Source: Blastocatellia bacterium AA13
Lineage (GTDB): Bacteria > Acidobacteriota > Blastocatellia > UBA7656
Assembly (NCBI GenBank): GCA_003222245.1
Contig: QHVH01000003.1
Location: 62,001 to 126,000 of the forward strand
DNA length: 64,000 nt
Reading direction: 5' to 3'
Shown: piece after piece, positions 46,334 through 56,231 of the stretch
Layout: each line of letters starts with the position of its first letter
How positions within the stretch are numbered: position 1 is the first letter of the stretch
The notes under the pieces: generated by a model
The model's input: only the letters and a program-made list of their open reading frames with translations
The model's database searches: none
Told to the model about the DNA's origin: nothing
Program-made: the position numbers and the translations under genes

Positions 46334-49300
46334 TTACCGATTGTCGCCCTGGGTTATAAGCCTGGCCACGACCAGCGGGAGCTCGCTGATATCGACCGGT
46401 TTCGACATATGGCCCTGATATCCCGACGCAAGCGCCTTCGATTCATCGGCGAGGCTTGCGTACCCGGTAAACGCAAGCGCAGGAACTGTTCCACCCTCTT
46501 CGGGACGGAGCGCCCGAATTTTTTGTATCAGATCGTAGCCATCTTCGCCCGGCATACCTATGTCGGAGATGATCAGGTCGGGTTTCCAGCGTTGCACTAT
46601 CTTGAGCGCCTCTTTGGCTGTCGCGGCCTCGTGCACCTCAGCGCCGTATTGCGACAGGGCGACATTCATCAACTCGCGCGAATCAGAATGGTCGTCGACG
46701 ACCAGTACCTTGGATCCTTGAAGTACATCCGGCAAGGCTTCGCCCACCGCATCTTGCGGCCCGGCTTTGTTGTGAGCAAGCCGAGTACGCGACTCCGCCG
46801 CCTTCGGGGAAGTTGTCGGTAAGCTAACGATGAAGGTCGCGCCCTTGCCGTCTCCTTCACTTTCGGCGGAGATGTTTCCGCCGTGCATTTCAACGAGCCG
46901 GCGAGCGATTGTGAGGCCGAGTCCAAGCCCGCCATGCGTTCTTTTTTCGCTGCCGTCGGCCTGACGAAATCGCTCGAATACGTGGGGCAGAAAGTCCGGC
47001 GTAATTCCCTGGCCGTTATCGCGCACCGAGATCACTGCTTCGTTTTCCGTTCTGCGAAGGCTCACTTCGACTCGGCCGCCCTTATGGCTGAATTTCAGGG
47101 CGTTTGATAAGAGATTGAGCACGGCCTGTTCCATGCGCACTTGATCTCCCGTGACCTCACAGTAATCCGAGCCTAATTTTGTCGTTATCTCAATGAGCTT
47201 TGCCTCGGCATTGGGTCGCATCGTCTCCACGGCCGACATAATGATGTCCGAGAGATTAACCTGCTTGGATTCAAGTCTGAGCTTACCGCTCATCAGGCGG
47301 GATATATCCAGCAGCTCGTTGATGATGGTCGCCTGTGCCATTGCGTTGCGGTCGATAACTTCGATCGCCTTTTCAATGTCATTTTTATCAAGCATTCCCG
47401 ACCGCAGGAGCCGCGCCCAGCCAGATATTGCGTTGAGCGGAGTACGGAGCTCGTGCGACATCATCGCGAGAAAATCGTCCTTGACTCGATTCGCGGCCTC
47501 GGCCTCCCTTCTAGCCGCTTGCTCGCTCATTAGTGAGTCCTTTAACTCATCCTCGATGCGTTTGCGATGCGTAATATCGCGGGCAATAGTCGAGGCCGCG
47601 AGGAGAAGACCGCTCGCAGCTTTCATCGGAGATATGCTCAGCGAAACGTCGACGGGCACGCCGCTCTTCGTTACGCGAACCGTCTCAAAGTGGATGATCC
47701 GTTCTCCGCGCCGCAGCTTTGCCAGGATCTCGGGTTCTTCATCGGCTCTATCGGCAGGAGACAGAATATGAACCGGCTTGCCGATTATCTCTTTCGCCGA
47801 ATAGCCAAAAATTCGTTCGGCTCCCGCATTCCAGGTCAGAATGATGCCTTCGAGCGACTTACTGAAGATGGCATCGTCGGATGATTCGACAATGGCGGCG
47901 AGATGCGAGCTCAGCTCTTCACCACGCTTGAGGGCATCTATATCGACCAGCATTAAAACGGCGCCGTCGACTTTATTATCAAGCGTCAGATATGGCCGAA
48001 TGCGCAGTGAATACCAGCGACCGGCCCTATCTTTCACTTCGGCTTGCCTTGGGCTCACGGTCGAAATAACCTCGGCGCTCAGGGTCTCGAGGTCAACCGG
48101 CTCCAGATCGGTCTTGATGCGGCCGATTGGTTGACCTATGTCGGTTGCGAGAAGGTTAAGTTCCTTTTCGGCGGTCGACGTGAATCTCCGAATGGTCAGA
48201 TCCCGAGAGAGAAGCACGATCGACATGTTGATGTTGCTGTGAAGATTAGACAGATCGCTATTCAGGCGGTTCAGTTCCTGGTTTCGGCCCTGCAACTCCT
48301 CGTTGACCGTGATCAATTCTTCATTAGCGGATTCAAGTTCTTCCTTTGAGGTCTCGAGTTCTTCGTTAATGCTTTGAAGTTCCTCGTTAGTCGATTGAAC
48401 TTCTTCGTTGGAGGCCTGGAGCTCTTCGGTTGCGGCTTCGTGCTCTTCAAGAACGGATTGCAGATACTCGCGTGTCTCGTCGATCTCACGTTTCAACTGG
48501 GCGAGTTCCTGAGCTTGCTGCCTGTCGTCGCCATTTTTAGCCGGCTTCTTCGGGCTGCCGCCGGCCGGTTTCGCGCCGCCGTTAGAATTTTGGCGGGATG
48601 CCGTTCGGCGCTCGGGAGCCTCGAAGAGAACCAGATAGCAGCGATCTTTAAGATTCTTGAGCGGGATTACTTCGATGTTTACGCGGGCGGTCTTCTCGTC
48701 GTACTTGAGCGTAACTCCTTCCTTACGGACCCTCTGGCTCTCCTTCTTGGCTTTATTGAGAGCGCTGCGCAACGGCATCATTAAGCCTTCACGCGCCATC
48801 TTCAACAAATTGAAACTCGCCCTTCCGGGCGCCGGCGCGAGAAAGATGCTGGTTGCGCCGCGAAACTGAAGGATCTCCAGTTCGGAGTTAACCAGCACGC
48901 CGGCCGGCGCGTACCTGTTGAGCGTGACCCGGTCCGCCTCCCTTTGAGCATCCAACTCGGGCACGTCGCGCGGCATCGCCATTAATCGCACGGGATCTGG
49001 TCTTTTGATCAAGTGGTAGCCCGCTGTCGGACTCAGAGCAATGCTGCGGCGGGCAGTCGCCTTCTTCATGAAGATTCGATTTTTCTTGTCAACTACAGTA
49101 AACAGATCCGCATTCGTTCCGATGGATTCCGAAGCGCCGAGAAACAGGAACCCGTTGGGTTTGAGTGCGTAGTGTAACGTGGGAATTATTCTTTTGTGTT
49201 CGGAAGGCTCCAGATAGATCAGCAGATTTCGGCAGCTAATTAAATCAATTCTAGAGAAAGGCGGATCGCTCATGACGTTCTGGCGCGCGAACACGCACAT

Positions 49301-50665
49301 ATCTCGAATCGCCTTGCTGATGCGATAGCTGCCGTCTTCTTCTATAAAAAAGCGTCGCAGACGTTCCGGAGACAAGTCGTTTACGAGCGGCTTTGCATAC
49401 AGCCCCGCTCTGGCCTTGTCAAGAAGGCCGTCATTTAAGTCGGTGGCGAATACTTGAATACCGACATTGTTCTTGATCTTCGATGCAAACTCGAGGAAGT
49501 TCATGGCAATCGAATATGCTTCCTGTCCCGTCGAACAGCCCAGCACCCAGACGCGAATGGGATCATCGAGAGAGCGGTTCTTCAGGAGCTTTGGGAATAC
49601 CTCTTTCTTCAATACATCGAACGCTTCCGGATTACGGAAGAAGCCGGTAACGTTGATCAACATATCTTCGTAAAGCGACTGAAGCTCTCTTGGATCGTTT
49701 CTCAAATGGCGTAAATACGCATCGAGCGTCTTGACCTTGCACAGCAGCATTCGCCGAGCGATTCGCCTCTTAATCGTATTCTGCTTATAGGTAGAGAAAT
49801 CGACCCCCAGGCCCTTTTTGATCAAGAGGAGGATTTTTTTCAGCGGGGCTTCTTTCAGAGAGGGCTGTTTCCATATTGCGGGCTCGATAAGACTGCTCGA
49901 TGGCGCCGCTATGTTCTCGCCGTCGTCTCTCGAGTGTTCCGACAGAACATACGGATGCCGCGCAATTCTGGAAAGCTCTTTAGCGATGCCTTCCGGAGAC
50001 AGGACAAAGTCGATGCAACCAGCCGCGATCGCGCTCCGAGGCATGCTTTCATACGCGGCGGATTCATCTTGAGCAAAGGTGATTCCGCCTTCGGCCTTGA
50101 TCGCCTCACATCCCAGAGTGCCGTCCGATGCGGTGCCCGAAAGTATGACCGCTATCGCCTTCTCGCGGCGGTCTTCGGCCAGCGAGTATAAGAAAGAATC
50201 GATGGGCCTGGGCGGGCCGTCGGCTCTTTCGCGCGGCAGGAGTTTTAAGTACTTCCCGGAAATATGAATGCTGGTATTCGGAGGAATGACATAGACCTTA
50301 TTCGGTTCGATGCGAGTGTTGTTCTCAGCCTCGCGCACATCCATCGACGTGGCTTTGGACAGGAGCTTTGGAAGAGCGCTCTCGCGAATAGGATCAAGGT
50401 GCTGAACCAGGACAAAGCTCATGCCTGAATCGACGGGAAGATGGCGGAGCAACTGTAGGAACGCTTCGAGCCCGCCCGCGGATGCGCCGCAACCTACTAC
50501 AGGAAATAAGGCCTCAGCCGATCTTTCTTTCTCTATATTATTATTCCCACTAACAAAATCCCGGTCTTCTTTGTTTGAATAAGGCTCGGCCTTTCCTGAT
50601 AGTCTAGTGACCTTTTGTTTTTTAGAGACCCCTCCGGACTTAACCGACTTTCTTGCTCGAGCCAT
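46334..50665 (-). CDS. CheB-CheR-PAS-histidine kinase-receiver fusion
   Basis: The 1443-residue protein has, in order, a CheB methylesterase domain (about 55-240: VGCGASAGGLEAF, VLSGTASDG), a CheR methyltransferase (about 285-540: INVTGFFRNPEAF, VLGCSTGQEAYS), a long coiled coil built from near-identical EEL units (ELQASNEEVQSTNEELQS), two PAS domains, HisKA (MMSHELRTPLNAISG), HATPase (GLGLGLTIARRLVE) and a C-terminal receiver (DLIISDIGMPGEDGYD). Such hybrids are known outside chemotaxis as stress or light sensors. The gene converges with ligA. ATG 50665. Confidence 0.93.
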   Translation of the reverse strand: MARARKSVKSGGVSKKQKVTRLSGKAEPYSNKEDRDFVSGNNNIEKERSAEALFPVVGCGASAGGLEAFLQLLRHLPVDSGMSFVLVQHLDPIRESALPKLLSKATSMDVREAENNTRIEPNKVYVIPPNTSIHISGKYLKLLPRERADGPPRPIDSFLYSLAEDRREKAIAVILSGTASDGTLGCEAIKAEGGITFAQDESAAYESMPRSAIAAGCIDFVLSPEGIAKELSRIARHPYVLSEHSRDDGENIAAPSSSLIEPAIWKQPSLKEAPLKKILLLIKKGLGVDFSTYKQNTIKRRIARRMLLCKVKTLDAYLRHLRNDPRELQSLYEDMLINVTGFFRNPEAFDVLKKEVFPKLLKNRSLDDPIRVWVLGCSTGQEAYSIAMNFLEFASKIKNNVGIQVFATDLNDGLLDKARAGLYAKPLVNDLSPERLRRFFIEEDGSYRISKAIRDMCVFARQNVMSDPPFSRIDLISCRNLLIYLEPSEHKRIIPTLHYALKPNGFLFLGASESIGTNADLFTVVDKKNRIFMKKATARRSIALSPTAGYHLIKRPDPVRLMAMPRDVPELDAQREADRVTLNRYAPAGVLVNSELEILQFRGATSIFLAPAPGRASFNLLKMAREGLMMPLRSALNKAKKESQRVRKEGVTLKYDEKTARVNIEVIPLKNLKDRCYLVLFEAPERRTASRQNSNGGAKPAGGSPKKPAKNGDDRQQAQELAQLKREIDETREYLQSVLEEHEAATEELQASNEEVQSTNEELQSINEELETSKEELESANEELITVNEELQGRNQELNRLNSDLSNLHSNINMSIVLLSRDLTIRRFTSTAEKELNLLATDIGQPIGRIKTDLEPVDLETLSAEVISTVSPRQAEVKDRAGRWYSLRIRPYLTLDNKVDGAVLMLVDIDALKRGEELSSHLAAIVESSDDAIFSKSLEGIILTWNAGAERIFGYSAKEIIGKPVHILSPADRADEEPEILAKLRRGERIIHFETVRVTKSGVPVDVSLSISPMKAASGLLLAASTIARDITHRKRIEDELKDSLMSEQAARREAEAANRVKDDFLAMMSHELRTPLNAISGWARLLRSGMLDKNDIEKAIEVIDRNAMAQATIINELLDISRLMSGKLRLESKQVNLSDIIMSAVETMRPNAEAKLIEITTKLGSDYCEVTGDQVRMEQAVLNLLSNALKFSHKGGRVEVSLRRTENEAVISVRDNGQGITPDFLPHVFERFRQADGSEKRTHGGLGLGLTIARRLVEMHGGNISAESEGDGKGATFIVSLPTTSPKAAESRTRLAHNKAGPQDAVGEALPDVLQGSKVLVVDDHSDSRELMNVALSQYGAEVHEAATAKEALKIVQRWKPDLIISDIGMPGEDGYDLIQKIRALRPEEGGTVPALAFTGYASLADESKALASGYQGHMSKPVDISELPLVVARLITQGDNR

Positions 50666-51246
50666 TTATTACAGCTCCTCCGGTACCCTTGCGCGACGAC
50701 GAAATGAGATCAAAGAAATATTATGAAACTGCGCGCCCCGGGGTTTAGCTGCGCCGTTCCGAGGGAAGACAAATGCCCTTGTGGATTCCCATATTACCCC
50801 ACTTGCCTTACCTGTCAAAGGGAGCAGGAGAAGATCGAAGGAAAAGGCCGTTTCGGGAAATTTCTCCCCTGGCGTGATTCACCGAAGGGGAACGCGTTAA
50901 TAGCGGGGGACCAGCGAAGCGCAGCCCCCGGTGCGAGGGAGGGTATGTTCCCTCCAGGGGAACGGTGCGTTTCAAACGGAATGCGGAGAACTCCGCATCT
51001 GAATATCGACCCGAGATTTCTAAGCACCTCACCATATCCACATTGCTCCAGCAAAAATCCTCTTCCCCATTCAGTTAAGCGCCTCGAATCCGTTTGCGTG
51101 TTCTGAACTCACTGAGTATTATGCGTGCTTGCTTTTTTGGCCCGGCGAGAACAAAGCACACTCAAAATAAGATTTGTCCCGCTTAGAAGTTAATTGTACG
51201 GGTGTGCTCCACAAGCTTCTCGCCCACTCTTATTGGAGGTTCAACC
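50666..51246. other. Intergenic region with a repeat-family member and the receptor leader
   Basis: No gene is supported in 581 bases. It holds the repeat at 50883-50973 and the leader of the receptor gene with TTGGAGG before its ATG. A plus-strand open frame at 50723-51106 reads through the repeat and shows no family. Confidence 0.4.
50883..50973 (-). repeat. Member of the dispersed GC-rich hairpin repeat family
   Basis: In reverse orientation this copies the 22906-23045 element: the reverse strand reads TCGCACCGGGGGCTGCGCT, then a CGCTG/CCCCCG stem, then TATTAACGCGTTCCCCTTC. An additional hairpin GTTCCC/GGGGAAC around 50947-50963 extends it on one side. Confidence 0.75.
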
Positions 51247-54200
51247 ATGACAGCCCTCAAGCGCCTTGCCGCCGCGCTGGCGGTGACGACTATTCTCCTC
51301 ACCTGTACTGTCCATGCCGCAATAGACGATCTCGACAACGTCATCTTCGAAGGAACGGTATCCGATCCGACCGGCGCGGCCATAAAGGACGCCCTCGTTA
51401 AGGCGATTCATTCATCAACCCAAATCACAAAGAGCGCTGTTACGAACGCCGACGGCCGATATCGTATCGTTGTTCCAAATTCCGGAGACTATTCAATAGC
51501 TGTCGAAGCCGCGGGCTTCGTCCGGCATGAGAGGGCCGGTCTTGCTACAGTCGCCGGGAGAACGATCGCAATCAACTTCGCTCTTGCGCCCGCCGGAGTA
51601 AGTGAGCAGGTATCCGTAACAGCATCAGCCAATCCGTTGATCGACACCAATCGCACGGTAGTCGGCGATACCGTCACACAACAGGAAATTCAATCACTGC
51701 CCTTGATCGACCGGGATCCATTGCGCTTGGTTTTCTTACTCGGAGGAGTTACCGAAGGGCCGCTCGCCACTTCGGATCTTGCCGAAGAAGGAGGCGGGAC
51801 ATTTCTGCGAAGCGCGCCGATCGAAGCAGGCTCCTTCTCGCTCACGGGCGCGCCTGCGACATCAAACAACATCACTATTGACGGGCTTGATAATAATGAC
51901 GACCGCGCGGCCAGGGAGCGAATTTCGCTCAGTCCGGAATCACTCGAAGAGATTCAGATTATTACCAATCAATACGCGGCTGAGTATGGACGAGCATCAG
52001 GCGGGCGGATCAACCTTCGCACTCGAGGCGGGACGAATCAATTTCGCGGCCAGGCATACTTCTACTTCGGCGATGAAGCGTTGAATGCCAACACCTTCTT
52101 CAGAAACGCGCGGGGCCTGGGCCGCATACCTCAGCAACAGCTTCGCGAAGGGGCTACAATCGGCGGGCCGCTCATAACCGATCGCATTTTCTTCTTTGGA
52201 TCGTTCGAACGATTGAACGTGAGCGACAGCGCGGAGATCGATGCTCTTGTCCCTGTCGCGCAAAATCCGCGGTTCCTTCTGCCTGCGCCAAATCAGCCGG
52301 TCGCATCTGGAAGCGAGACCGGGAGGTTTCTTGAAGATATCTCAACACCTGAAGTGCGAAACATCGGTAATGCGAGAGTCGATCTGAAGGTAAGCGACAG
52401 GCACACCGCATTCGCGCGATTCGACATCGCGCGCGGCTCGAATAAGCGCGGTTTCCCGGGAGGCTCGCGGCTTGCGGAAACGATACTCTCCGATGGCCGA
52501 GATTCGGATTCGATCAGCGGTACGAGCAACTTCACTATCTCCGGCAGCCTTATAAATCAGGCGCGGTTTCAGTATTCGAGACTCTTGCCGCGCACTTCAG
52601 CAGACTTCGATTCGGTGGGAGTAATAATCAACGATCCGGCCCGCATCGTCGCGGGCCTGTTCACGGGCAGCAGCGGTTCGCCTGCATTCGCGCGAGAAGA
52701 GAGGCGATTACAATTTCAGGACAGCTTGATGTGGCTGCGCGGAAGCCACCTGATAAAAGCCGGCGGAGACGTGCAGCTCATAAGATCATCCTTCACGGAT
52801 CTCTTCGCCGCTGGCGGAGAATTCACGTTCGATTCGATAGCTGATTTCCTGGCGGGACGGCCCAGCAGATTCCTGCAGCGGTTCGATACTCAAAGCAAGA
52901 TCTCGAATCGAGTCGTCGGCCTGTTCGCGCAGGATGAATGGAAGCTCAAGCCCAATCTTACGCTGTCGTTCGGCGGTCGATGGGACAATGAATCGGCCCT
53001 CGAGGACAGAGATAACCTCTCGCCTCGAATTGCTCTTGCATGGGATCCGTTCGGCGGCAGGCTTTTCCGCTCATTCAAGCACCTTTCACAACCCGGCAAG
53101 ACTGTCGTGCGGGCAGGCTTCGGCCTTTTTTACAACCGGGCGCTGCTTCGAACCCTCGACGATTTTTCTCTTGGGCGGTCTACAAAGACGGTTGATTCAG
53201 ATATCAGCTCGCAGGTGCTCGCGTCGGTCAACTTCCCAGCCCCGATCACCGACAGATCGCTTGTCGATCGGTTCGGCGTCTCGGAGAGTCAGTTTCTGCG
53301 AAGAGTAAATAAGGATCTACAGATTCCGTACACCTCGCAGACGGGACTCGGAATCGAGCGACAGATATCACGAAATATCGTAGTCACCGGCGATTACATT
53401 TTTACCAGAGGGGTTCACTTATGGCGCGAAACGAACATAAACGCTCCCGTGCTTCCGTCGGGATTTAATTCGTTTACCGCATTCCTGCTGAGCCGCGACT
53501 TCGACAACAGACGCGGAGCCGGCGGCTCGCGCCCCATCTCGTCCGCGAACGCCGACATCGTGCGATTCAACGCGAGCGAAGCGACTTCGACTACGGCGGG
53601 CGCAATTACGAGTGAAAACGGAATCAGAATTCTGACACTGGGCTTGAACGCGCCTCGCTCATCGAATATCACCGCCGCGCTTGCGGCAATTCGTCCTCTG
53701 CGGCCCGATCCTTCACTTGTCGAAGTCGAGCAGCTCGAGTCTACCGGCAATAGCTTCTATCATGCCGGGATTTTCGCCGTGCGTTATTCGCGCAGCCGCG
53801 TTCACCTTCGCGCGGTTTATACCTATTCGAAGCTGATCGATGAAGGTACGACCAACACCGCATCGCCGCAGGATCTACTCGATAGACGGGCAGAGCGCGG
53901 GCTCTCATTGCAGGATCAACGTCATCGATTCACTTTTAGCGGCTTGTTCCAGCTTCCATACCTGAAGCTCGACCTTTCGCCGATCATATCGTTCGGTTCC
54001 TCAAAGCCATTCAACCTTTCGGCCGGATTCGATCGGAACCTGAACGACATCGAGAACGATCGCCCGCTTGTAGTAACGGATATTGGCAGGCCTGTGTGGC
54101 GTCGACCCGGCAGTCCCGCCGCCGCCGACGTTCGCTCGGCGCTTGCCTTCGCGCCGATAGGTTCAAGCGGAGATCTTCAGCGAGATTTCGGGATTGGTCC

Positions 54201-54414
54201 GGGCACGAGGACTATAGACTTGCGAGCCTCTCGAGTCTTTGCGATTAACGAGAAACTCAAGCTTACAACGGCAGTGGACGCCTTCAACGTGTTTAACAAT
54301 ACGGTATTCAACTTCGGAGCGGAGTTTATCGAAGAGAGCGATCAGGATTTTCTCAAGCCGCGTAGAACACAGCGGCCTCGGACCATCCATCTCAGCCTGA
54401 AGCTGCAGTTCTGA
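51247..54414 (+). CDS. Oar-like TonB-dependent outer-membrane receptor
   Basis: The 1055-residue protein has a signal peptide (1-24), a carboxypeptidase-regulatory-like domain (about 33-115: FEGTVSDPTGAAIKDALVKA), a plug (about 125-240: VTQQEIQSLPLIDRDPLRLV and TIDGLDNNDDRA) and a beta-barrel ending in Phe (HLSLKLQF). Its substrate is unknown. ATG 51247 is supported by TGGAGG 7 nt upstream. It shares its architecture but little barrel sequence with the receptor at 24229-27456. No substrate-linked genes flank it. Confidence 0.93.
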   Translation: MTALKRLAAALAVTTILLTCTVHAAIDDLDNVIFEGTVSDPTGAAIKDALVKAIHSSTQITKSAVTNADGRYRIVVPNSGDYSIAVEAAGFVRHERAGLATVAGRTIAINFALAPAGVSEQVSVTASANPLIDTNRTVVGDTVTQQEIQSLPLIDRDPLRLVFLLGGVTEGPLATSDLAEEGGGTFLRSAPIEAGSFSLTGAPATSNNITIDGLDNNDDRAARERISLSPESLEEIQIITNQYAAEYGRASGGRINLRTRGGTNQFRGQAYFYFGDEALNANTFFRNARGLGRIPQQQLREGATIGGPLITDRIFFFGSFERLNVSDSAEIDALVPVAQNPRFLLPAPNQPVASGSETGRFLEDISTPEVRNIGNARVDLKVSDRHTAFARFDIARGSNKRGFPGGSRLAETILSDGRDSDSISGTSNFTISGSLINQARFQYSRLLPRTSADFDSVGVIINDPARIVAGLFTGSSGSPAFAREERRLQFQDSLMWLRGSHLIKAGGDVQLIRSSFTDLFAAGGEFTFDSIADFLAGRPSRFLQRFDTQSKISNRVVGLFAQDEWKLKPNLTLSFGGRWDNESALEDRDNLSPRIALAWDPFGGRLFRSFKHLSQPGKTVVRAGFGLFYNRALLRTLDDFSLGRSTKTVDSDISSQVLASVNFPAPITDRSLVDRFGVSESQFLRRVNKDLQIPYTSQTGLGIERQISRNIVVTGDYIFTRGVHLWRETNINAPVLPSGFNSFTAFLLSRDFDNRRGAGGSRPISSANADIVRFNASEATSTTAGAITSENGIRILTLGLNAPRSSNITAALAAIRPLRPDPSLVEVEQLESTGNSFYHAGIFAVRYSRSRVHLRAVYTYSKLIDEGTTNTASPQDLLDRRAERGLSLQDQRHRFTFSGLFQLPYLKLDLSPIISFGSSKPFNLSAGFDRNLNDIENDRPLVVTDIGRPVWRRPGSPAAADVRSALAFAPIGSSGDLQRDFGIGPGTRTIDLRASRVFAINEKLKLTTAVDAFNVFNNTVFNFGAEFIEESDQDFLKPRRTQRPRTIHLSLKLQF

Positions 54415-54424
54415 TGCGATCATT

Positions 54425-56080
54425 CTACGCCTGGCGGCGGGCGATTTCGGGAGGCGTGAGCTTGGTGGTCTCCCTGCTCCATGAGGGTCGATGACGGAGG
54501 CGGGATTGAACCTTTTGAAGATTGCCTTCTATTCGCGATGCTAACGGCCCGGTCGGTTTAAGAGCCTTCGCGCCCTCGAGGAGCTTCAGCGCGCGTTCAT
54601 CATCGAGAACGCTCATTGCGCATTCGCCTCCTTGTTGATACGCGCGAAGCGCCGCCGGGTCGCGGCCATAGGCGTTGGCCAGTCTTTCGTATTCAACCGC
54701 CGCTTCCTTGTCCATGCCAGATTCGTGAAGATAATCGCAGAGGATCATCCAATCCCTGAGCGGAAGCCGCACCTTTGTCTCTTCGCCATCCGGATAAGAA
54801 GACAACAGACCATCGTAGGCATACAGCGCGGCTTCTGTGTCGTTGTTCGCCAGATGAAGCTTAATAAGCTGACCATATGTCTGGTTCAACTTTTCGTAAT
54901 CGAGTTTTCTTTGATAAACCTGGATCAGCGCCATTATCGCATTCGCGTCGTTCTGATTTTTCGCCAGGTGAATCTTGATCTTGCTTTCCGCTACCGCAAT
55001 GTCGCCCTTGTCGAGAATTTCCAGAGCTTCGTTGACCGCGAGCGCGGCCGCGAATGACACCTTCGCTTCGATTCGCGGATTAACGAATCGCTCTTCGACC
55101 TTAAGATACTTAATCAGGAAAGCGAAGCCTGCCCCGAACAGAAATCCCGCGATGTGCACCGAGTGCGCGATGCCCGACACTTGGCCGGATTTCTGAATCC
55201 ACCACCAGAAGAGAATCTCGTTGGTAAAGAAGTAAAGCAGACAGAAATAGGCGGGAACCTTGATAATGCCAAACGGCTTCTTTCCAAAGATCATCAATGG
55301 AACAGCGAGTCCAATAGCGACCCACGCGAGTTTTATTTTGGTGGTGTACAAGCGCACCAGAAATGCCCCCATCGTCCCGAAGATCGCGCCCGAAGCGCCG
55401 ATTAACGGGGCCGCCGCCGGACTGAATAAGAACGGCAAACACGCCGCGGCTCCGGCAAGAAGATAGAATCCCAAAAACAACGGCCTGCCATATAAATCTT
55501 CGAGACTGAAGGCAACGGCAAAGAAAAAAACCATATTCCCGAATAGGTGTAATGTGCTGCTGTGTAGAAATGCGTAGGTGAATACCTGGTAAAGACGCCA
55601 GTTCCCATTTGGCGCTAATCCGAATTTGAAATGTGTGTTTGCTTCAACCGCCTCTCGATATTCATTGAGCCTGACTTCGAATTGCTCGCGAATCTGGATG
55701 GCGTCCGATGTCCTCAGCCAGGCCGTGTACTCGCGCTTGGTGCTGTCGCGCTCGAGCTGGCCTTCGATGTCATCCTTCTCTTCCTTCGGGATAAAACCGC
55801 TCTTGAAGAGATCGTCTCGCAGCTTGTCGTCAGCGAGAATGGGACGATTGTTGTTGAGCAGGAACCTGACTTCCTTCGCGGTTCGTTCAACAGCCCGATC
55901 CTCGGGCGCGGTGGAAGGCAGGCTTACATAATAGACGAGCACGTTGAGGGCCATGATTCCAAACGTGATCCAGGGCACCCTTCTAACGGTCGAGTATTCA
56001 TTCCCGATGGGGATAAGCACGAAACAGGCATTGATTATAAGGACTACGATTATCGTAATGAGGAATAGGAGGTCCAGCAT
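54425..56080 (-). CDS. Rhomboid-family intramembrane serine protease with TPR tail
   Basis: The 551-residue protein has an N-terminal membrane anchor, a long hydrophilic insert (60-160), then the rhomboid core: HLFGNMVFFF, the catalytic Ser in GASGAIFGTMGA and the His in HSVHIAGFLFG. The C-terminal 220 residues are TPR-like helices (DKGDIAVAESKIKIHLAKN). Rhomboids cut transmembrane helices of substrate proteins; the TPR tail may bind partners. ATG 56080. It is convergent with the receptor gene, ending only 10 nt beyond it. Confidence 0.9.
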   Translation of the reverse strand: MLDLLFLITIIVVLIINACFVLIPIGNEYSTVRRVPWITFGIMALNVLVYYVSLPSTAPEDRAVERTAKEVRFLLNNNRPILADDKLRDDLFKSGFIPKEEKDDIEGQLERDSTKREYTAWLRTSDAIQIREQFEVRLNEYREAVEANTHFKFGLAPNGNWRLYQVFTYAFLHSSTLHLFGNMVFFFAVAFSLEDLYGRPLFLGFYLLAGAAACLPFLFSPAAAPLIGASGAIFGTMGAFLVRLYTTKIKLAWVAIGLAVPLMIFGKKPFGIIKVPAYFCLLYFFTNEILFWWWIQKSGQVSGIAHSVHIAGFLFGAGFAFLIKYLKVEERFVNPRIEAKVSFAAALAVNEALEILDKGDIAVAESKIKIHLAKNQNDANAIMALIQVYQRKLDYEKLNQTYGQLIKLHLANNDTEAALYAYDGLLSSYPDGEETKVRLPLRDWMILCDYLHESGMDKEAAVEYERLANAYGRDPAALRAYQQGGECAMSVLDDERALKLLEGAKALKPTGPLASRIEGNLQKVQSRLRHRPSWSRETTKLTPPEIARRQA

Positions 56081-56231
56081 TAAACGATCCTCTGGGGCGA
56101 AGAACTATAAGGGGCTACTTATGAAAACGGGAGGCGCTGCTATTACGTCTGGCTTCGAATCGGCTGCTTCGAAAAACTGGAGATGATCTTATCAGAGGGT
56201 CAATAACCCAGCAACACTATTGTCAACTCAA

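Noticed and set aside
47193-48784. Plus-strand frames across the CheB-CheR-kinase gene
   Set aside because: Ser/Leu-rich shadows of the coiled coil and kinase domains.
50723-51106. Plus-strand 127-codon frame with several Cys residues near its start (possible zinc-ribbon protein)
   Set aside because: Most of the frame reads through the dispersed repeat; the Cys spacing does not continue into a recognisable domain and no Shine-Dalgarno is present.
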